Assembly: GCA_904501755.1 (NCBI GenBank)
Contig: CAJGBV010000002.1
Coordinates: forward strand, 1-64,000
Direction: 5' to 3'
Length of the DNA stretch: 64,000 nt
Origin: Clostridiaceae bacterium
Lineage (GTDB): Bacteria > Bacillota > Clostridia > Oscillospirales > Acutalibacteraceae
Shown here: one piece after another, positions 41,436-51,396 of the stretch
How positions within the stretch are numbered: position 1 is the stretch's first letter
Layout of the letters: each line of letters begins with the position of its first letter
The notes under the pieces: generated by a model
What the model was told of the DNA's origin: nothing
The model's database searches: none
Seen by the model: the letters and a program-made list of their open reading frames with translations, nothing else
Position numbers and translations under genes: made by a program

Positions 41436-42359
41436 ATGAAAATTTATAATAATATATCTGAATTTGTGGGAAATACTCCTTTGCTTGATGTTACTGATTG
41501 TGCAGGGGATGGTGTTAAAGCGAAAATTTATGCTAAGCTTGAATATCTTAACCCTGCCGGAAGTGTTAAGGACAGAGCTGCACTTTTTATGATTAAGGAT
41601 GCACAGGAAAAAGGTATTCTTAAAAAAGGCTCTGTTATTGTTGAACCTACCAGCGGAAACACCGGTATAGGACTGGCTGCTATTGCGGCAACAAAAGGTT
41701 ATAAGGTTATTCTTACAATGCCCGACACAATGAGTGTTGAAAGAAGAAAGCTCCTTAAAGCCTATGGTGCAGAAATTGTTTTGACTGATGGCAAAAAGGG
41801 GATGTCGGGTGCTATAGAAGAGGCAGAGAAGATAGCCAAAAACACACCTGACAGCTTTATAGCAGGTCAGTTCACAAATAAAGCAAATTTACAGGCACAC
41901 TACTATACAACAGGTCCTGAAATATTTGATGATACCGATGGTAAGGTTGATGTTTTTGTAGCGGGTGTAGGAACCGGCGGAACACTGACAGGTGTTGGGA
42001 AATACCTAAAAGAGAAAAATAAATATATTAAAATTATTGCCGTTGAACCCTCTGATTCTCCACTGATTTCTAAGGGAAAGGCGGGTCCTCATTCCTTACA
42101 GGGTATAGGTGCGAATTTTGTGCCTGATATTCTTGATGTTTCCCTTATTGATGAGGTTGTTACCGTAACTAAAGAACAAGCCTTTGACTGTGCAAGAGAT
42201 CTTGCCGCTAAAAAAGGAGTCTTGGTTGGTATATCATCGGGAGCGGCGCTTTCTGCTGCATACCATGTTGCCGAAAAAGAAGAGCTTATAAATAAAAATA
42301 TTGTGGTTTTGCTACCTGATACAGGTGACAGATACCTCTCTACTGAATTGTTTGGGTGA
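41436..42359 (+). CDS. cysK: Cysteine synthase A
   Basis: This PLP enzyme makes cysteine from O-acetylserine and sulfide. The 307-residue protein has NTPLLDV, the PLP-Lys motif NPAGSVKDRAA (about 37-47), PTSGNTGIGLA for substrate binding, GTGGTLTGVG for the PLP phosphate, and GISSGAAL. The length and motifs match CysK rather than cystathionine beta-synthase. Its stop is followed within five bases by luxS, which links cysteine with homocysteine recycling. Confidence 0.94.
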   Translation: MKIYNNISEFVGNTPLLDVTDCAGDGVKAKIYAKLEYLNPAGSVKDRAALFMIKDAQEKGILKKGSVIVEPTSGNTGIGLAAIAATKGYKVILTMPDTMSVERRKLLKAYGAEIVLTDGKKGMSGAIEEAEKIAKNTPDSFIAGQFTNKANLQAHYYTTGPEIFDDTDGKVDVFVAGVGTGGTLTGVGKYLKEKNKYIKIIAVEPSDSPLISKGKAGPHSLQGIGANFVPDILDVSLIDEVVTVTKEQAFDCARDLAAKKGVLVGISSGAALSAAYHVAEKEELINKNIVVLLPDTGDRYLSTELFG

Positions 42360-42364
42360 TTATT

Positions 42365-42820
42365 ATGGAAAAAATTGCAAGCTTTACTATAGACCATACT
42401 AAACTTGAAAAGGGTATGTATATATCACGCATTGACGGTGATGTTATTACCTATGACATCAGGATGAAGAAACCTAATGTGGACGATTATCTGTCAAATG
42501 GTTCTATGCATACATTCGAGCATCTTTTTGCTACCTATGCAAGAAATTCTGAATTTAAGGACTTTGTTATTTATGTAGGCCCTATGGGCTGCAGAACAGG
42601 TTTTTATCTGCTTATGAGAGATAAAGTCAGTGTTGCCGATACAATAAAAATGGTGAGAGAGGCTTTTACTTTTATAAGCAATTTTAAGGGCAAAGTTCCG
42701 GGCACCGACCCCATAGAATGTGGTAACTACAAAGAACACGATTTAATTGGTGCTAAGCTTATCGCTAAGGATATGCTTGCAGTTCTTGAGTTTTGGACCG
42801 AAAATAATGTTAACTACTAA
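42365..42820 (+). CDS. luxS: S-ribosylhomocysteine lyase LuxS
   Basis: LuxS splits S-ribosylhomocysteine to homocysteine and DPD, the precursor of autoinducer-2. The 151-residue protein carries the metal motif HTFEHLFATYARN (two His of HxxEH), the catalytic Cys in GPMGCRTGFYL, and the third ligand Cys in ECGNYKEHD. ATG 42365 gives the usual MEKIASFTIDH start. No mtnN (pfs) gene, which supplies the substrate, is nearby. Confidence 0.95.
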   Translation: MEKIASFTIDHTKLEKGMYISRIDGDVITYDIRMKKPNVDDYLSNGSMHTFEHLFATYARNSEFKDFVIYVGPMGCRTGFYLLMRDKVSVADTIKMVREAFTFISNFKGKVPGTDPIECGNYKEHDLIGAKLIAKDMLAVLEFWTENNVNY

Positions 42821-42826
42821 AAAAAT

Positions 42827-42846
42827 GAGCGGTTTTCCGCTCTTTT
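42827..42846 (+). terminator. Terminator after luxS
   Basis: GAGCGG (42827-42832), TTTT loop and CCGCTC (42837-42842) run into a T tract. A short but GC-rich stem. Confidence 0.65.
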
Positions 42847-42861
42847 CTCTTGTTATATTAC

Positions 42862-42890
42862 TTGCATATTTTATAGTCTTATAGTATAAT
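42862..42890 (+). promoter_or_regulatory. Promoter of the miaB-mutS-mutL operon
   Basis: TTGCAT (42862-42867) and TATAAT (42885-42890) are 17 bases apart, 32 bases before miaB. Confidence 0.6.
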
Positions 42891-42922
42891 ATAAATAATT
42901 ATTGTATTAAGGAGCTTTTTGC

Positions 42923-44314
42923 TTGAAAGTTAAGGATTATAAAGAGGAACAACAGGTATATATTTCCCGTATGCCTGAGGTGCTCGGCAGAATATACAAA
43001 AGAACTCCTACAGCCTGTATTTTTACCTATGGTTGTCAACAGAATGTCAGTGATTCAGAGCGTATTAAAGGTATGCTTTGTGAAATGGGATACACTATTG
43101 TTGATGAAGCTGAGGGTGCTGATTTTGTTCTTTACAACACCTGTGCTGTACGTGGACATGCTGAGGACCGCGTTTATGGAAATGTAGGTGCTATGAAGCA
43201 TTATAAAAAGCGTCATCCCGAAATGATTATTGCGGTTTGCGGCTGTATGGCTCAGCAGGAGTCTGTTAAGGATAGAATCAAAAAAAGCTATCCTTATGTT
43301 GACCTTGTTTTTGGTACTCATGTTCAGTACAGACTTCCCGAATTTCTGTATAAAAGATTGAACGGTTCACCCCGTATTTTTGAAATTTCTGAGGGTGAAG
43401 AAATAATCGAGAATATTCCCGTAAGGCGTGATGGTGATTTCAAGGCTTGGCTACCCATAATGTACGGTTGTAATAATTTTTGTAGCTATTGCATTGTACC
43501 TTATGTTCGTGGCAGGGAACGTTCCCGCCATCCTGACGAGATACTGAGTGAAGCAAGAGAACTGGTTGCTAAGGGCTATAAGGATATAACTCTTCTCGGA
43601 CAAAATGTTAATTCCTATGGTGCAGGCTGTGATTTTAATCTTAATTTTGCAGGACTGCTCAGAAAGATTAACGATATTGAGGGAGATTTCCGTATACGCT
43701 TTATGACTTCACATCCTAAGGATTGTACTATTGAGCTTTTGGATGCTATGAAAGACTGTGAAAAGGTAAGCAGACATCTGCATCTGCCTTTCCAAAGCGG
43801 AAGCAACAGAATATTGTCTCTTATGAACAGACGTTATACCAGAGAAAAGTATTTATCTCTTGTTGAAGAGTCAAGACTTCGTATGCCCGATATTTCCCTT
43901 ACAAGTGATATTATAGTTGGCTTTCCGGGTGAAACCTATGAAGATTTCTGTGAAACTCTTTCTCTTGTTGAACAGGTAAGGTTTTCTTCACTTTTTACTT
44001 TTATTTTCTCTCCAAGAAACAACACACCTGCGGCAAATATGGAAGACCCTGTTAGCCGTGAGGAAAAGGGTAAATGGTTTGATGAACTTTTAAAGGTTCA
44101 GGAGAAAATAGGCAGACAAATCAGTGAGGAATGTGTAGGACAGGTTTACCGTGTACTTTGCGATGATTATGGCAGAAAAGACGGCAAGATGGCAGGACAT
44201 ACTATTGGTACTGCGGTTGTTGAATTTGACGGTGACGAAACCGATTTGGGTAAATTTATAAATGTTAAGGTTGAAAAAATTTCAAATGTACTTGAGGGTA
44301 CAAGAATAGATTAA
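42923..44314 (+). CDS. miaB: tRNA-2-methylthio-N6-dimethylallyladenosine synthase MiaB
   Basis: MiaB adds the methylthio group to i6A37 of tRNAs. The 463-residue radical-SAM methylthiotransferase has an N-terminal cluster domain with Cys in TYGCQQN, YNTCAVR and CGCMAQ, the radical-SAM motif CNNFCSYCIVPYVRGRERSR (about 188-207), and a C-terminal TRAM domain. The TTG at 42923 has AAGGAG eight bases upstream. MiaA, which makes its substrate, is encoded in the same operon. Confidence 0.94.
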   Translation: MKVKDYKEEQQVYISRMPEVLGRIYKRTPTACIFTYGCQQNVSDSERIKGMLCEMGYTIVDEAEGADFVLYNTCAVRGHAEDRVYGNVGAMKHYKKRHPEMIIAVCGCMAQQESVKDRIKKSYPYVDLVFGTHVQYRLPEFLYKRLNGSPRIFEISEGEEIIENIPVRRDGDFKAWLPIMYGCNNFCSYCIVPYVRGRERSRHPDEILSEARELVAKGYKDITLLGQNVNSYGAGCDFNLNFAGLLRKINDIEGDFRIRFMTSHPKDCTIELLDAMKDCEKVSRHLHLPFQSGSNRILSLMNRRYTREKYLSLVEESRLRMPDISLTSDIIVGFPGETYEDFCETLSLVEQVRFSSLFTFIFSPRNNTPAANMEDPVSREEKGKWFDELLKVQEKIGRQISEECVGQVYRVLCDDYGRKDGKMAGHTIGTAVVEFDGDETDLGKFINVKVEKISNVLEGTRID

Positions 44315-44326
44315 GGAGAAATAAAA

Positions 44327-44734
44327 ATGGATGTAATTAATGCTGCAAGAAATCTCGGAACTGCTATGCAGGAGGATGAAAGATTCGTTGAATATGCAAA
44401 AGCTAAGCTTGCTCTTGATAAGGATGAAGCGCTTAACGAAAAGGTTGGCGAGTTTAATATTGCACGAATGAATATTGAGCGTATGAGTGCTGAAGAAAAT
44501 CGTGATGAAGAAAAATTCAAAGAAGCTAATTTAAAACTCAGAGAGATTTATGACTCAATAATGTCAAACGACACCATGAAGGCTTATAACACAGCCAAAG
44601 AGGGCGTTGACAAAATGATGAATGATATTATGGCTATACTTCAAATGTGTAGTGAGGGTGCTGACCCTCAGACCTGCGAAATTCCCGAGGGCGGTTGCAC
44701 AGGAAGCTGTTCTACCTGTGCCGGTTGTCACTGA
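44327..44734 (+). CDS. YlbF/YmcA family protein with cysteine-rich tail
   Basis: The 135-residue protein is an all-helical YlbF/YmcA (RicF/RicA) family member: MDVINAARNLGTAMQEDERFVEYAKAK and the coiled region up to about residue 108. The last 30 residues hold seven Cys (QMCSEG, QTCEIPEGGC, GSCSTCAGC). In B. subtilis the Ric proteins form a complex that binds iron-sulfur clusters and affects mRNA maturation and developmental switches. Gene order (miaB-this gene-mutS) equals ymcB-ymcA-cotE-mutS of B. subtilis, which argues for the RicA/YmcA role; cotE is absent. AAGGAGAA precedes the start. Confidence 0.82.
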   Translation: MDVINAARNLGTAMQEDERFVEYAKAKLALDKDEALNEKVGEFNIARMNIERMSAEENRDEEKFKEANLKLREIYDSIMSNDTMKAYNTAKEGVDKMMNDIMAILQMCSEGADPQTCEIPEGGCTGSCSTCAGCH

Positions 44735-44762
44735 TAGAAATCTTTGTTTGGCGGTGTAAAAA

Positions 44763-47357
44763 ATGGCTGAGCTGTCTCCAATGATGCGACAGTATCTTGA
44801 AATTAAAGAGAATAATAAAGACTGTATTATCTTTTTCAGGGTTGGCGACTTCTATGAAATGTTTTTTGAGGACGCCGAAAATGTATCGAGTGAATTAGAC
44901 CTTGTGCTCACCGGAAAGGATTGCGGTCTGAGTGAACGTGCCCCAATGTGTGGGGTGCCTTTTCACGCCTGTGAAACCTACATTCAGCGTCTTGTTGAAA
45001 AAGGCTATAAGGTTGCTATATGTGAACAGGTTGAAGATCCGTCTGCAGCAAAGGGTCTTGTTAAACGTGATATTATACGTATTATCACCCCCGGTACTAT
45101 TATCGAGGATAGTATGCTTGATGAGGGTAAGAATAATTTCCTTTGTTCTATAAGCATAGTTGACGATGTAGCGGGAATTTGTTTTGCCGATGCTTCAACG
45201 GGAGAAGCTTATCTTACAGAGGTTTCGGGACAGTCACTTGACAGCCTTATTGCTAACGAAATTGGAAGATTTGCTCCTAAAGAAATACTTATTACGGATG
45301 ATTTTGAAAATAACCTTGTTTTAAAAAATACTCTTGATAATCAGTATGACGGTGTTATTACACGTAGAAACGCCAGTGAATTTGATATAACCGTCAGTGA
45401 AACGCTTATCTTAAGTCATTTCAGGGTATTAAGTGTTGAGAATCTTGGGTTTAAGGCTAACAGTGCTGCCGAGAGCGCTCTCGGTGCAGTTCTCAGGTAT
45501 CTTTACGAAACGGGAATTACAGGTAACATTGCCGTAAATCAGGTTAAGTATTATGTTGGCAGTCAGTTTATGCGTCTTGATATGACTGCTGTCAGAAATC
45601 TTGAACTGATTGAAACAATGCGTTCAAAATCCCGTAAGGGTTCGCTTTTATGGGTCCTTGACAAAACGCAAACCGCTATGGGTAAGCGTCTTATGAAGAG
45701 TTGGCTTGAACAACCACTTATGACCTATAACCTGATTAATCTCCGTCAGAATGCGGTGGAAGAGCTGTATACAGATACATTTATCAGAGGAGAGCTTACC
45801 GAAGCACTTCGCGGTATCCGTGATATAGAAAGAATTATGTCAAAAGTTGTTTACGGTACAGGAAATGCAAGAGATTTAAGGGCTCTTTGCTCTACAATCG
45901 AATGTTTTCCCGCTGTAAAGAATCTTCTCAAAAATACACAAAGCAGAATGCTAAAAGAAGCTGATAATGATATAGACCTTCTTGATGATATACGGTTGCT
46001 TATTGACTGTGCTATAGTTGAGGACGCCCCTGCACTTGTCCGTGAAGGCGGTATGATTAAAGAGGGCTATAATGAAGAGGTTGACTCACTTCGTGAGATA
46101 ATGAATAACGGAGCGGGAATCCTTGCACAGATAGAAGCAAGAGAAAAAGAACGGACAGGAATTAAAAACCTTAAGGTTAAATACAATAAGGTTTTCGGTT
46201 ACTATATTGAAGTAACTAATTCCTTCCTTGACCTTGTTCCTGAGGATTATATAAGAAAACAAACCCTTACAGGTGCAGAACGCTTTATAACCGAAGAGCT
46301 GAAAGCTCTTGAAGGAAAGCTTCTGGGTGCAAAGGACAGAGTTATTTCCCTTGAATATGAACTTTTTGATGGTGTCAGAAAACAGGTTGCTCACCAACTT
46401 GAACGCTTTCAGAAATCTGCCGCAGCATTAGCAAGACTTGATGTTCTCTGTTCGTTTGCTAAAGTTGCTGTTGAAAATAATTATTGCAGACCTCGTCTTA
46501 ATGACGATGGCACTATTTTGATAAAAGCAGGTAGACATCCTGTTGTTGAGAAACTTACAAGCACTCCTTTTGTTTCAAATGATACTTTCCTTAATAGTGA
46601 TAATGACCGTTGTTCTATTATTACAGGTCCTAATATGGCAGGTAAATCCACATATATGCGACAGGTTGCTATAATAGTGCTTATGGCTCAGATAGGCTCT
46701 TTCGTTCCTGCACAAAGTGCTAATATCGCAATTTGTGATGCTATTTTCACCCGTGTAGGTGCATCTGACGACCTTGCATCAGGACAATCGACATTTATGG
46801 TTGAAATGAGTGAGGTTGCAACCATTCTTAAGAATGCTACTAATAAAAGTCTTTTAATTCTTGATGAAATAGGACGAGGAACCTCTACCTTTGACGGTAT
46901 GTCCATTGCCAGAGCCGTTCTTGAATACGTAGCTGATAAAAAGAAAATCGGCGCAAAAGCACTGTTTGCTACTCATTATCATGAACTGACTCAAATGGAA
47001 AATGAAATGAGTGGTGTCAAAAATTATAATATCGCCGTTAAAAAACGCGGTGATGATATAATCTTCCTTCGTAGAATTGTTCCCGGAGGAGCAGATGAAA
47101 GCTATGGTATTGAGGTTGCTAAGCTTTCGGGTATTCCTTCCGTAGTTATCAAACGTGCTAAGGAGATCTTAAGACAAACCGAGGAAGAGGGAATAGTTAC
47201 ATACAAAACAGTAAGTGATAATTCACTGCAGATTCCACTTGAAATGATGAATGCAAGTGAAATACTTTCTGACCTTAAAGCAATTGATGTAAATACCCTT
47301 ACTCCCATTGAGTCGATGAAAATACTTTATGACCTTGTTAACAAGGCAAAAGAATAA
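44763..47357 (+). CDS. mutS: DNA mismatch repair protein MutS
   Basis: MutS recognises mismatches. The 864-residue protein has the mismatch-binding N-terminal domain with the FYEMF motif (GDFYEMFFEDA, about 27-37), connector and lever domains, and an ABC ATPase with Walker A GPNMAGKSTYMRQ (about 621-633), DEIGRGTSTFDG and the THYHEL switch. It is directly before mutL. Confidence 0.96.
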   Translation: MAELSPMMRQYLEIKENNKDCIIFFRVGDFYEMFFEDAENVSSELDLVLTGKDCGLSERAPMCGVPFHACETYIQRLVEKGYKVAICEQVEDPSAAKGLVKRDIIRIITPGTIIEDSMLDEGKNNFLCSISIVDDVAGICFADASTGEAYLTEVSGQSLDSLIANEIGRFAPKEILITDDFENNLVLKNTLDNQYDGVITRRNASEFDITVSETLILSHFRVLSVENLGFKANSAAESALGAVLRYLYETGITGNIAVNQVKYYVGSQFMRLDMTAVRNLELIETMRSKSRKGSLLWVLDKTQTAMGKRLMKSWLEQPLMTYNLINLRQNAVEELYTDTFIRGELTEALRGIRDIERIMSKVVYGTGNARDLRALCSTIECFPAVKNLLKNTQSRMLKEADNDIDLLDDIRLLIDCAIVEDAPALVREGGMIKEGYNEEVDSLREIMNNGAGILAQIEAREKERTGIKNLKVKYNKVFGYYIEVTNSFLDLVPEDYIRKQTLTGAERFITEELKALEGKLLGAKDRVISLEYELFDGVRKQVAHQLERFQKSAAALARLDVLCSFAKVAVENNYCRPRLNDDGTILIKAGRHPVVEKLTSTPFVSNDTFLNSDNDRCSIITGPNMAGKSTYMRQVAIIVLMAQIGSFVPAQSANIAICDAIFTRVGASDDLASGQSTFMVEMSEVATILKNATNKSLLILDEIGRGTSTFDGMSIARAVLEYVADKKKIGAKALFATHYHELTQMENEMSGVKNYNIAVKKRGDDIIFLRRIVPGGADESYGIEVAKLSGIPSVVIKRAKEILRQTEEEGIVTYKTVSDNSLQIPLEMMNASEILSDLKAIDVNTLTPIESMKILYDLVNKAKE

Positions 47358-47370
47358 TTGAGGATTAATA

Positions 47371-49254
47371 ATGCCTAAAATTAATGTTTTACCTAAATAC
47401 ATAGCTGAAAAAATTGCCGCAGGAGAAGTGGTAGAAAAACCTGCATCTGTTATCAAGGAAATTCTTGAAAATGCTATTGATGCCGGTGCTACTGACATTA
47501 CTGTGGAAATCAGAGGCGGAGGTATTCTTTATATGCGTGTTACCGACAACGGTTGCGGTATAAAGAGGGATGATGTGCCCACCGCTTTTCTTCGTCATGC
47601 TACAAGTAAAATTGCCTGCGAAGCTGACCTTGATGCAATAAATACCTTAGGCTTTCGTGGTGAAGCATTAGCTGCTATATCATCGGTTTCAAAGGTTGAG
47701 CTTATAACAAGAACTGCTGATGATATAATAGGCACACGATATGAAATTCATGGCGGTCAGGAAATAGCATTTGAAGAAACAGGCTGTGAAGAGGGAACTA
47801 CCGTAATCGTTCGTGACTTGTTTTATAATACTCCTGCGAGAATGAAGTTCCTTAAAAAAGATACAAGCGAGGCAAATGTTATAGCCGACCTTGTTGAAAA
47901 GATTGCTCTTTCTCATCCTGAGATTGCTATTCGTTTTATAAGAGACTCCAAAACTGTTATCACAACCTCGGGGGATGGAAAACTTCAGTCAGCAATTTAC
48001 AGTGTTCTGGGCAGAGAATTTTCGTCAACACTTATTAGTGCCGGTGGAGGAAATTCAACGGTTAAGGTTGAGGGATATGTTTGTAAACCCATATATTGCC
48101 GTCCAAAAAGAACAAGTCAGTATTTCTTTTTAAACGGAAGAACGATTAGAAGCGGTACCGCTATTTCTGCACTTGAAGCAGCATACAAAAACAGTGTTAT
48201 GGTTGGTAAATTTCCTGCCTGTGTGCTTAATATAACAGTTGACCCTGTTACAGTTGATGTTAATGTTCACCCATCAAAGACTGAAGTTCGTTTTTCGGAC
48301 GAGAAAGCTATTTTTGATGCAATATATTTTACGGTCAAAAACGCCCTTGAAAAAGGGGATACCCGTCCTCAGATAACTATGAAGGCGCCGCCTTCCTTTA
48401 AGACCTTTGACAGAATGACTGCACAGGAATATAAGCAGACGGTTATAACCGAAAAAGTGACATCAAATATCAAAGAAAACGACGATGCTTATGAAAAAAT
48501 CATAGAACCCGTAAAGACAGCATTTGTTTTTGAAAATAAAAAAAGCAGTTATCAGGAATATGTAAAACCGCCTGTAAAAAGTGTTGATATTTTAGTCGAA
48601 AAGACACCCGTTAAAGCTGAAAGCGAATCTTCAGTAGCTGTTGAACCTGTTACCGAGAAAACTGCTCAAAGCGAAGAAAAAGCGATTATTCCCGAAATTA
48701 AGCTTATAGGGGAGGCTTTCTCGACTTATATCATAGTTGAAAAAGATAACAGTGTTTTCTTTATTGATAAACACGCTTCACACGAAAGAATTATCTTTGA
48801 AAACCTAAAAAATACTCAAAAGATAGAATGTCAGCAGCTATTACTTCCCGTAACTGTTAAGCTGTCTGCTCAGCAGTATAATGCTGTTATATCAGAACTC
48901 GAACTGCTTTCAAGAAGCGGCTTTGAGGTTGATGATTTTGGCGGAAATACCATAATAGTAAGAGGTGTTCCTGCTAATCTCACCGATGATGACACAGAAG
49001 ATGTTTTTATTGAGGTAGCTGATAGTCTGTTAAACTGCAAAAGTATTGAAATAGAAAAGCTTGATAATATTTATCATACTGTTGCCTGCAAGGCGGCGAT
49101 TAAGGCAGGATACAGAACAAGTGCTCAGGAAATGATAAAGTTAGCTTACGAGGTTCTGTCCCGTGAGGATATTATGTACTGTCCACACGGAAGACCTGTT
49201 GCTTTTGAAATTAAGAAACGTGACCTCGAAAAACAATTTGGAAGAATACAATGA
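47371..49254 (+). CDS. mutL: DNA mismatch repair protein MutL (endonuclease type)
   Basis: The 627-residue protein has an N-terminal GHKL ATPase (EILENAIDAGAT, DNGCGI, FRGEALAAI), a charged linker (about 330-440) and a C-terminal dimerisation domain. DKHASHERIIFE (about 466-477) fits the metal-binding DQHAx2Ex4E endonuclease motif, and CPHGRP lies near the end. So this MutL probably nicks DNA itself, as expected where mutH is absent. Its stop overlaps the miaA start (ATGA). Confidence 0.95.
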   Translation: MPKINVLPKYIAEKIAAGEVVEKPASVIKEILENAIDAGATDITVEIRGGGILYMRVTDNGCGIKRDDVPTAFLRHATSKIACEADLDAINTLGFRGEALAAISSVSKVELITRTADDIIGTRYEIHGGQEIAFEETGCEEGTTVIVRDLFYNTPARMKFLKKDTSEANVIADLVEKIALSHPEIAIRFIRDSKTVITTSGDGKLQSAIYSVLGREFSSTLISAGGGNSTVKVEGYVCKPIYCRPKRTSQYFFLNGRTIRSGTAISALEAAYKNSVMVGKFPACVLNITVDPVTVDVNVHPSKTEVRFSDEKAIFDAIYFTVKNALEKGDTRPQITMKAPPSFKTFDRMTAQEYKQTVITEKVTSNIKENDDAYEKIIEPVKTAFVFENKKSSYQEYVKPPVKSVDILVEKTPVKAESESSVAVEPVTEKTAQSEEKAIIPEIKLIGEAFSTYIIVEKDNSVFFIDKHASHERIIFENLKNTQKIECQQLLLPVTVKLSAQQYNAVISELELLSRSGFEVDDFGGNTIIVRGVPANLTDDDTEDVFIEVADSLLNCKSIEIEKLDNIYHTVACKAAIKAGYRTSAQEMIKLAYEVLSREDIMYCPHGRPVAFEIKKRDLEKQFGRIQ

Positions 49255-50192
49255 AAGAAACTTGTGTAAAAATACCGATTATTGTGGTTGTGGGACCTAC
49301 CGCTTCGGGTAAGACAAGCCTTGCTATAGAAATTGCAAAGCAGTATAACGGAGAAATAGTTTCTGCCGACTCTATGCAGATTTATAAAGGCTTTCCCATA
49401 GCCTGTGCAGCACCTACTTTGGAAGAAAAAAAACAGGCTGTTCATCATCTTGTTGAGTTTTTGGAACCATCTGTTAAATTTTCGGTTGCTGATTATGTTA
49501 TCCTTGCATCAGAGAAAATCCGTGATATTTTCGAGAGGGGTAAAGTTCCAGTTGTTGTAGGTGGGACCGGACTATACATTAATTCTCTTGTAGATGGAAT
49601 TGTGTTTGGTCAGCAGAAAACTGATGCTACCTTAAGACAGGAACTTGAGGATATGTTTGATAGTCTTGGCGGAGAAGAAATGCTTCGTCGGCTATCCGAA
49701 TTTGACAGCATGTCTGCCCAACGCTTAAATGTTGGTGACAGACGTAGAATAATACGTGCTTTTGAGGTGTATAAGCTCAGCGGAATTACCATTTCTCAGC
49801 AAAACGAACTGTCGAAAGCACAGGAGAGTCCATATAGTCCCGTTATGATAGGAATAACCTATAAAGACAGAGAAAAACTTTATGAAAGAATAAATAAACG
49901 GGTAGATATAATGCTTGAAAATGGTCTTGTTGAAGAAGCAAGAGCTTTTGGAGAAAAGGGTATAACGGCTGCTCAGGCTATAGGTCATAAGGAGCTTATA
50001 CCGTACTTTAAAAGCGAGGCTACACTTGATGAAGCTATTGATACGCTTAAACGCGAAACAAGAAGATATGCCAAGCGTCAACTGACTTGGTTTCGGCGTG
50101 ATGACAGAATACATTGGATTTATGCTGATGAAGAAAATGTTTGCGAAAAAGCTAAAGAAATAATAAACAAGAAGGTTATTACTAATGTTTGA
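49251..50192 (+). CDS. miaA: tRNA dimethylallyltransferase MiaA
   Basis: MiaA adds the isopentenyl group to A37 of tRNAs reading UNN codons. The 313-residue protein has the P-loop GPTASGKTSLAIEIA (about 13-27), DSMQIYKGFPI, GGTGLYINSL, the DRRRIIRAFEV segment and AIGHKELIPYF. It overlaps both mutL (4 bases) and the next gene (8 bases). With miaB it provides ms2i6A. Confidence 0.95.
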   Translation: MKETCVKIPIIVVVGPTASGKTSLAIEIAKQYNGEIVSADSMQIYKGFPIACAAPTLEEKKQAVHHLVEFLEPSVKFSVADYVILASEKIRDIFERGKVPVVVGGTGLYINSLVDGIVFGQQKTDATLRQELEDMFDSLGGEEMLRRLSEFDSMSAQRLNVGDRRRIIRAFEVYKLSGITISQQNELSKAQESPYSPVMIGITYKDREKLYERINKRVDIMLENGLVEEARAFGEKGITAAQAIGHKELIPYFKSEATLDEAIDTLKRETRRYAKRQLTWFRRDDRIHWIYADEENVCEKAKEIINKKVITNV

Positions 50193-51396
50193 AAACCGTT
50201 TCGTTAGAATTGGAATTTCGATTATTATTGTTATATTTCTTTTCCATCAGATATACTCGGCTGTGTATACTCCTATAAGCACACAGTCGGCTCAGTTTGT
50301 TACCGAAACCGAAGGTATCGGCTTTACGGGAATGATTATCCGTAATGAGATACCTGTTGAGCGTAGCAAGGGTGGTGTTATGCATCTTCGGGCAGGGGAT
50401 GGTGAACGTATTGCAAAGGATGGAACTGTTGCTGATATTTATGTGAGTGAACAAAACTCTATCGCTGTTAATAAAATCAGCGAGCTTAAAGAAAAAATAG
50501 TTAATATTGAAAAAATTCAAGGATATAACGATTTAGCGGCAGTTGATATTAATTTGCTTAATACAAAAATTGACGAAACTCTGAGCGAAATACTGTATAA
50601 TTGCGGTAATTCGGATTTAAAAAAGGCAAGACAACAAAGCGATGCACTTCTTACTATGATGAATCGTAAGGAAATGGTAATCGGGAATGTTACTGATTTT
50701 TCAGGGCAGCTTGAAGAACTTCGTTCTGAGTTATCAGACCTTGAGGCTTCTCTTTCTCAGCCTATAAGTAAAATCACTGCTTCAGAATCGGGCTTTTTTG
50801 TTTCTCAGGTTGATGGCTATGAAACTGTACTTGTTGCAGATAATCTTGAAAAATATACACCCGAATTTTTCGATAACATAACGCCTTTATCTACTGATGG
50901 CAGTGAATATATGGGAAAAATTGTTTCGGACTATACTTGGTATATTGCTGCAAATATTTCTGCCGACCAATCTCTTGCCTACAAGATTGGCGATACCGTC
51001 AAAATTAAAACACAGCTAAAAAGTAATCCTTTTTTGAAGGTGATTGTTGAGGCAATAAATTTATCTGCTGACCGTCAGCGTGCCACATTGCTTTTTTCCT
51101 GTCAGGAAATGAATGCTGAACTTGCTGCTATGAGGACAGGCTCTATGACCATTATAAGTGGTGAATATGAAGGACTTCGTATTGAGCGAGGTGCGTTACG
51201 TGTCAGTGATAATCAGACAGGTGTATATATAATTTCGGGTATGGAACTTAAGTTTGTTAAGGTAAAGGTACTGTATCAGTCTGAGGATTATATAATATGT
51301 GAAAAGGCGGTAGCAGGGGACAGTACCTCTCTTCGTCTTCACGATAAGGTTGTTGTAAAGGGGCGTAATTTGTATGAAGGAAAAATCATTGACTGA
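50185..51396 (+). CDS. HlyD-like membrane-fusion/adaptor protein of unknown partner
   Basis: The 403-residue protein has one N-terminal membrane helix (about 8-25), then a beta-barrel/lipoyl-like and coiled-coil arrangement: two coiled-coil stretches (about 95-135 and 160-195, ISELKEKIVNIEKI and LEELRSELSDLEASL) between beta-rich parts, ending with IISGMELKFVKVKVLYQSEDYIICE. This is the layout of HlyD-type adaptor proteins. No ABC or MFS transporter gene is adjacent; it sits tightly between miaA and yggS and leads into sepF. Clostridia commonly carry such a gene in this position, so a role in the envelope or division is possible. That is inference. Confidence 0.7.
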   Translation: MFENRFVRIGISIIIVIFLFHQIYSAVYTPISTQSAQFVTETEGIGFTGMIIRNEIPVERSKGGVMHLRAGDGERIAKDGTVADIYVSEQNSIAVNKISELKEKIVNIEKIQGYNDLAAVDINLLNTKIDETLSEILYNCGNSDLKKARQQSDALLTMMNRKEMVIGNVTDFSGQLEELRSELSDLEASLSQPISKITASESGFFVSQVDGYETVLVADNLEKYTPEFFDNITPLSTDGSEYMGKIVSDYTWYIAANISADQSLAYKIGDTVKIKTQLKSNPFLKVIVEAINLSADRQRATLLFSCQEMNAELAAMRTGSMTIISGEYEGLRIERGALRVSDNQTGVYIISGMELKFVKVKVLYQSEDYIICEKAVAGDSTSLRLHDKVVVKGRNLYEGKIID

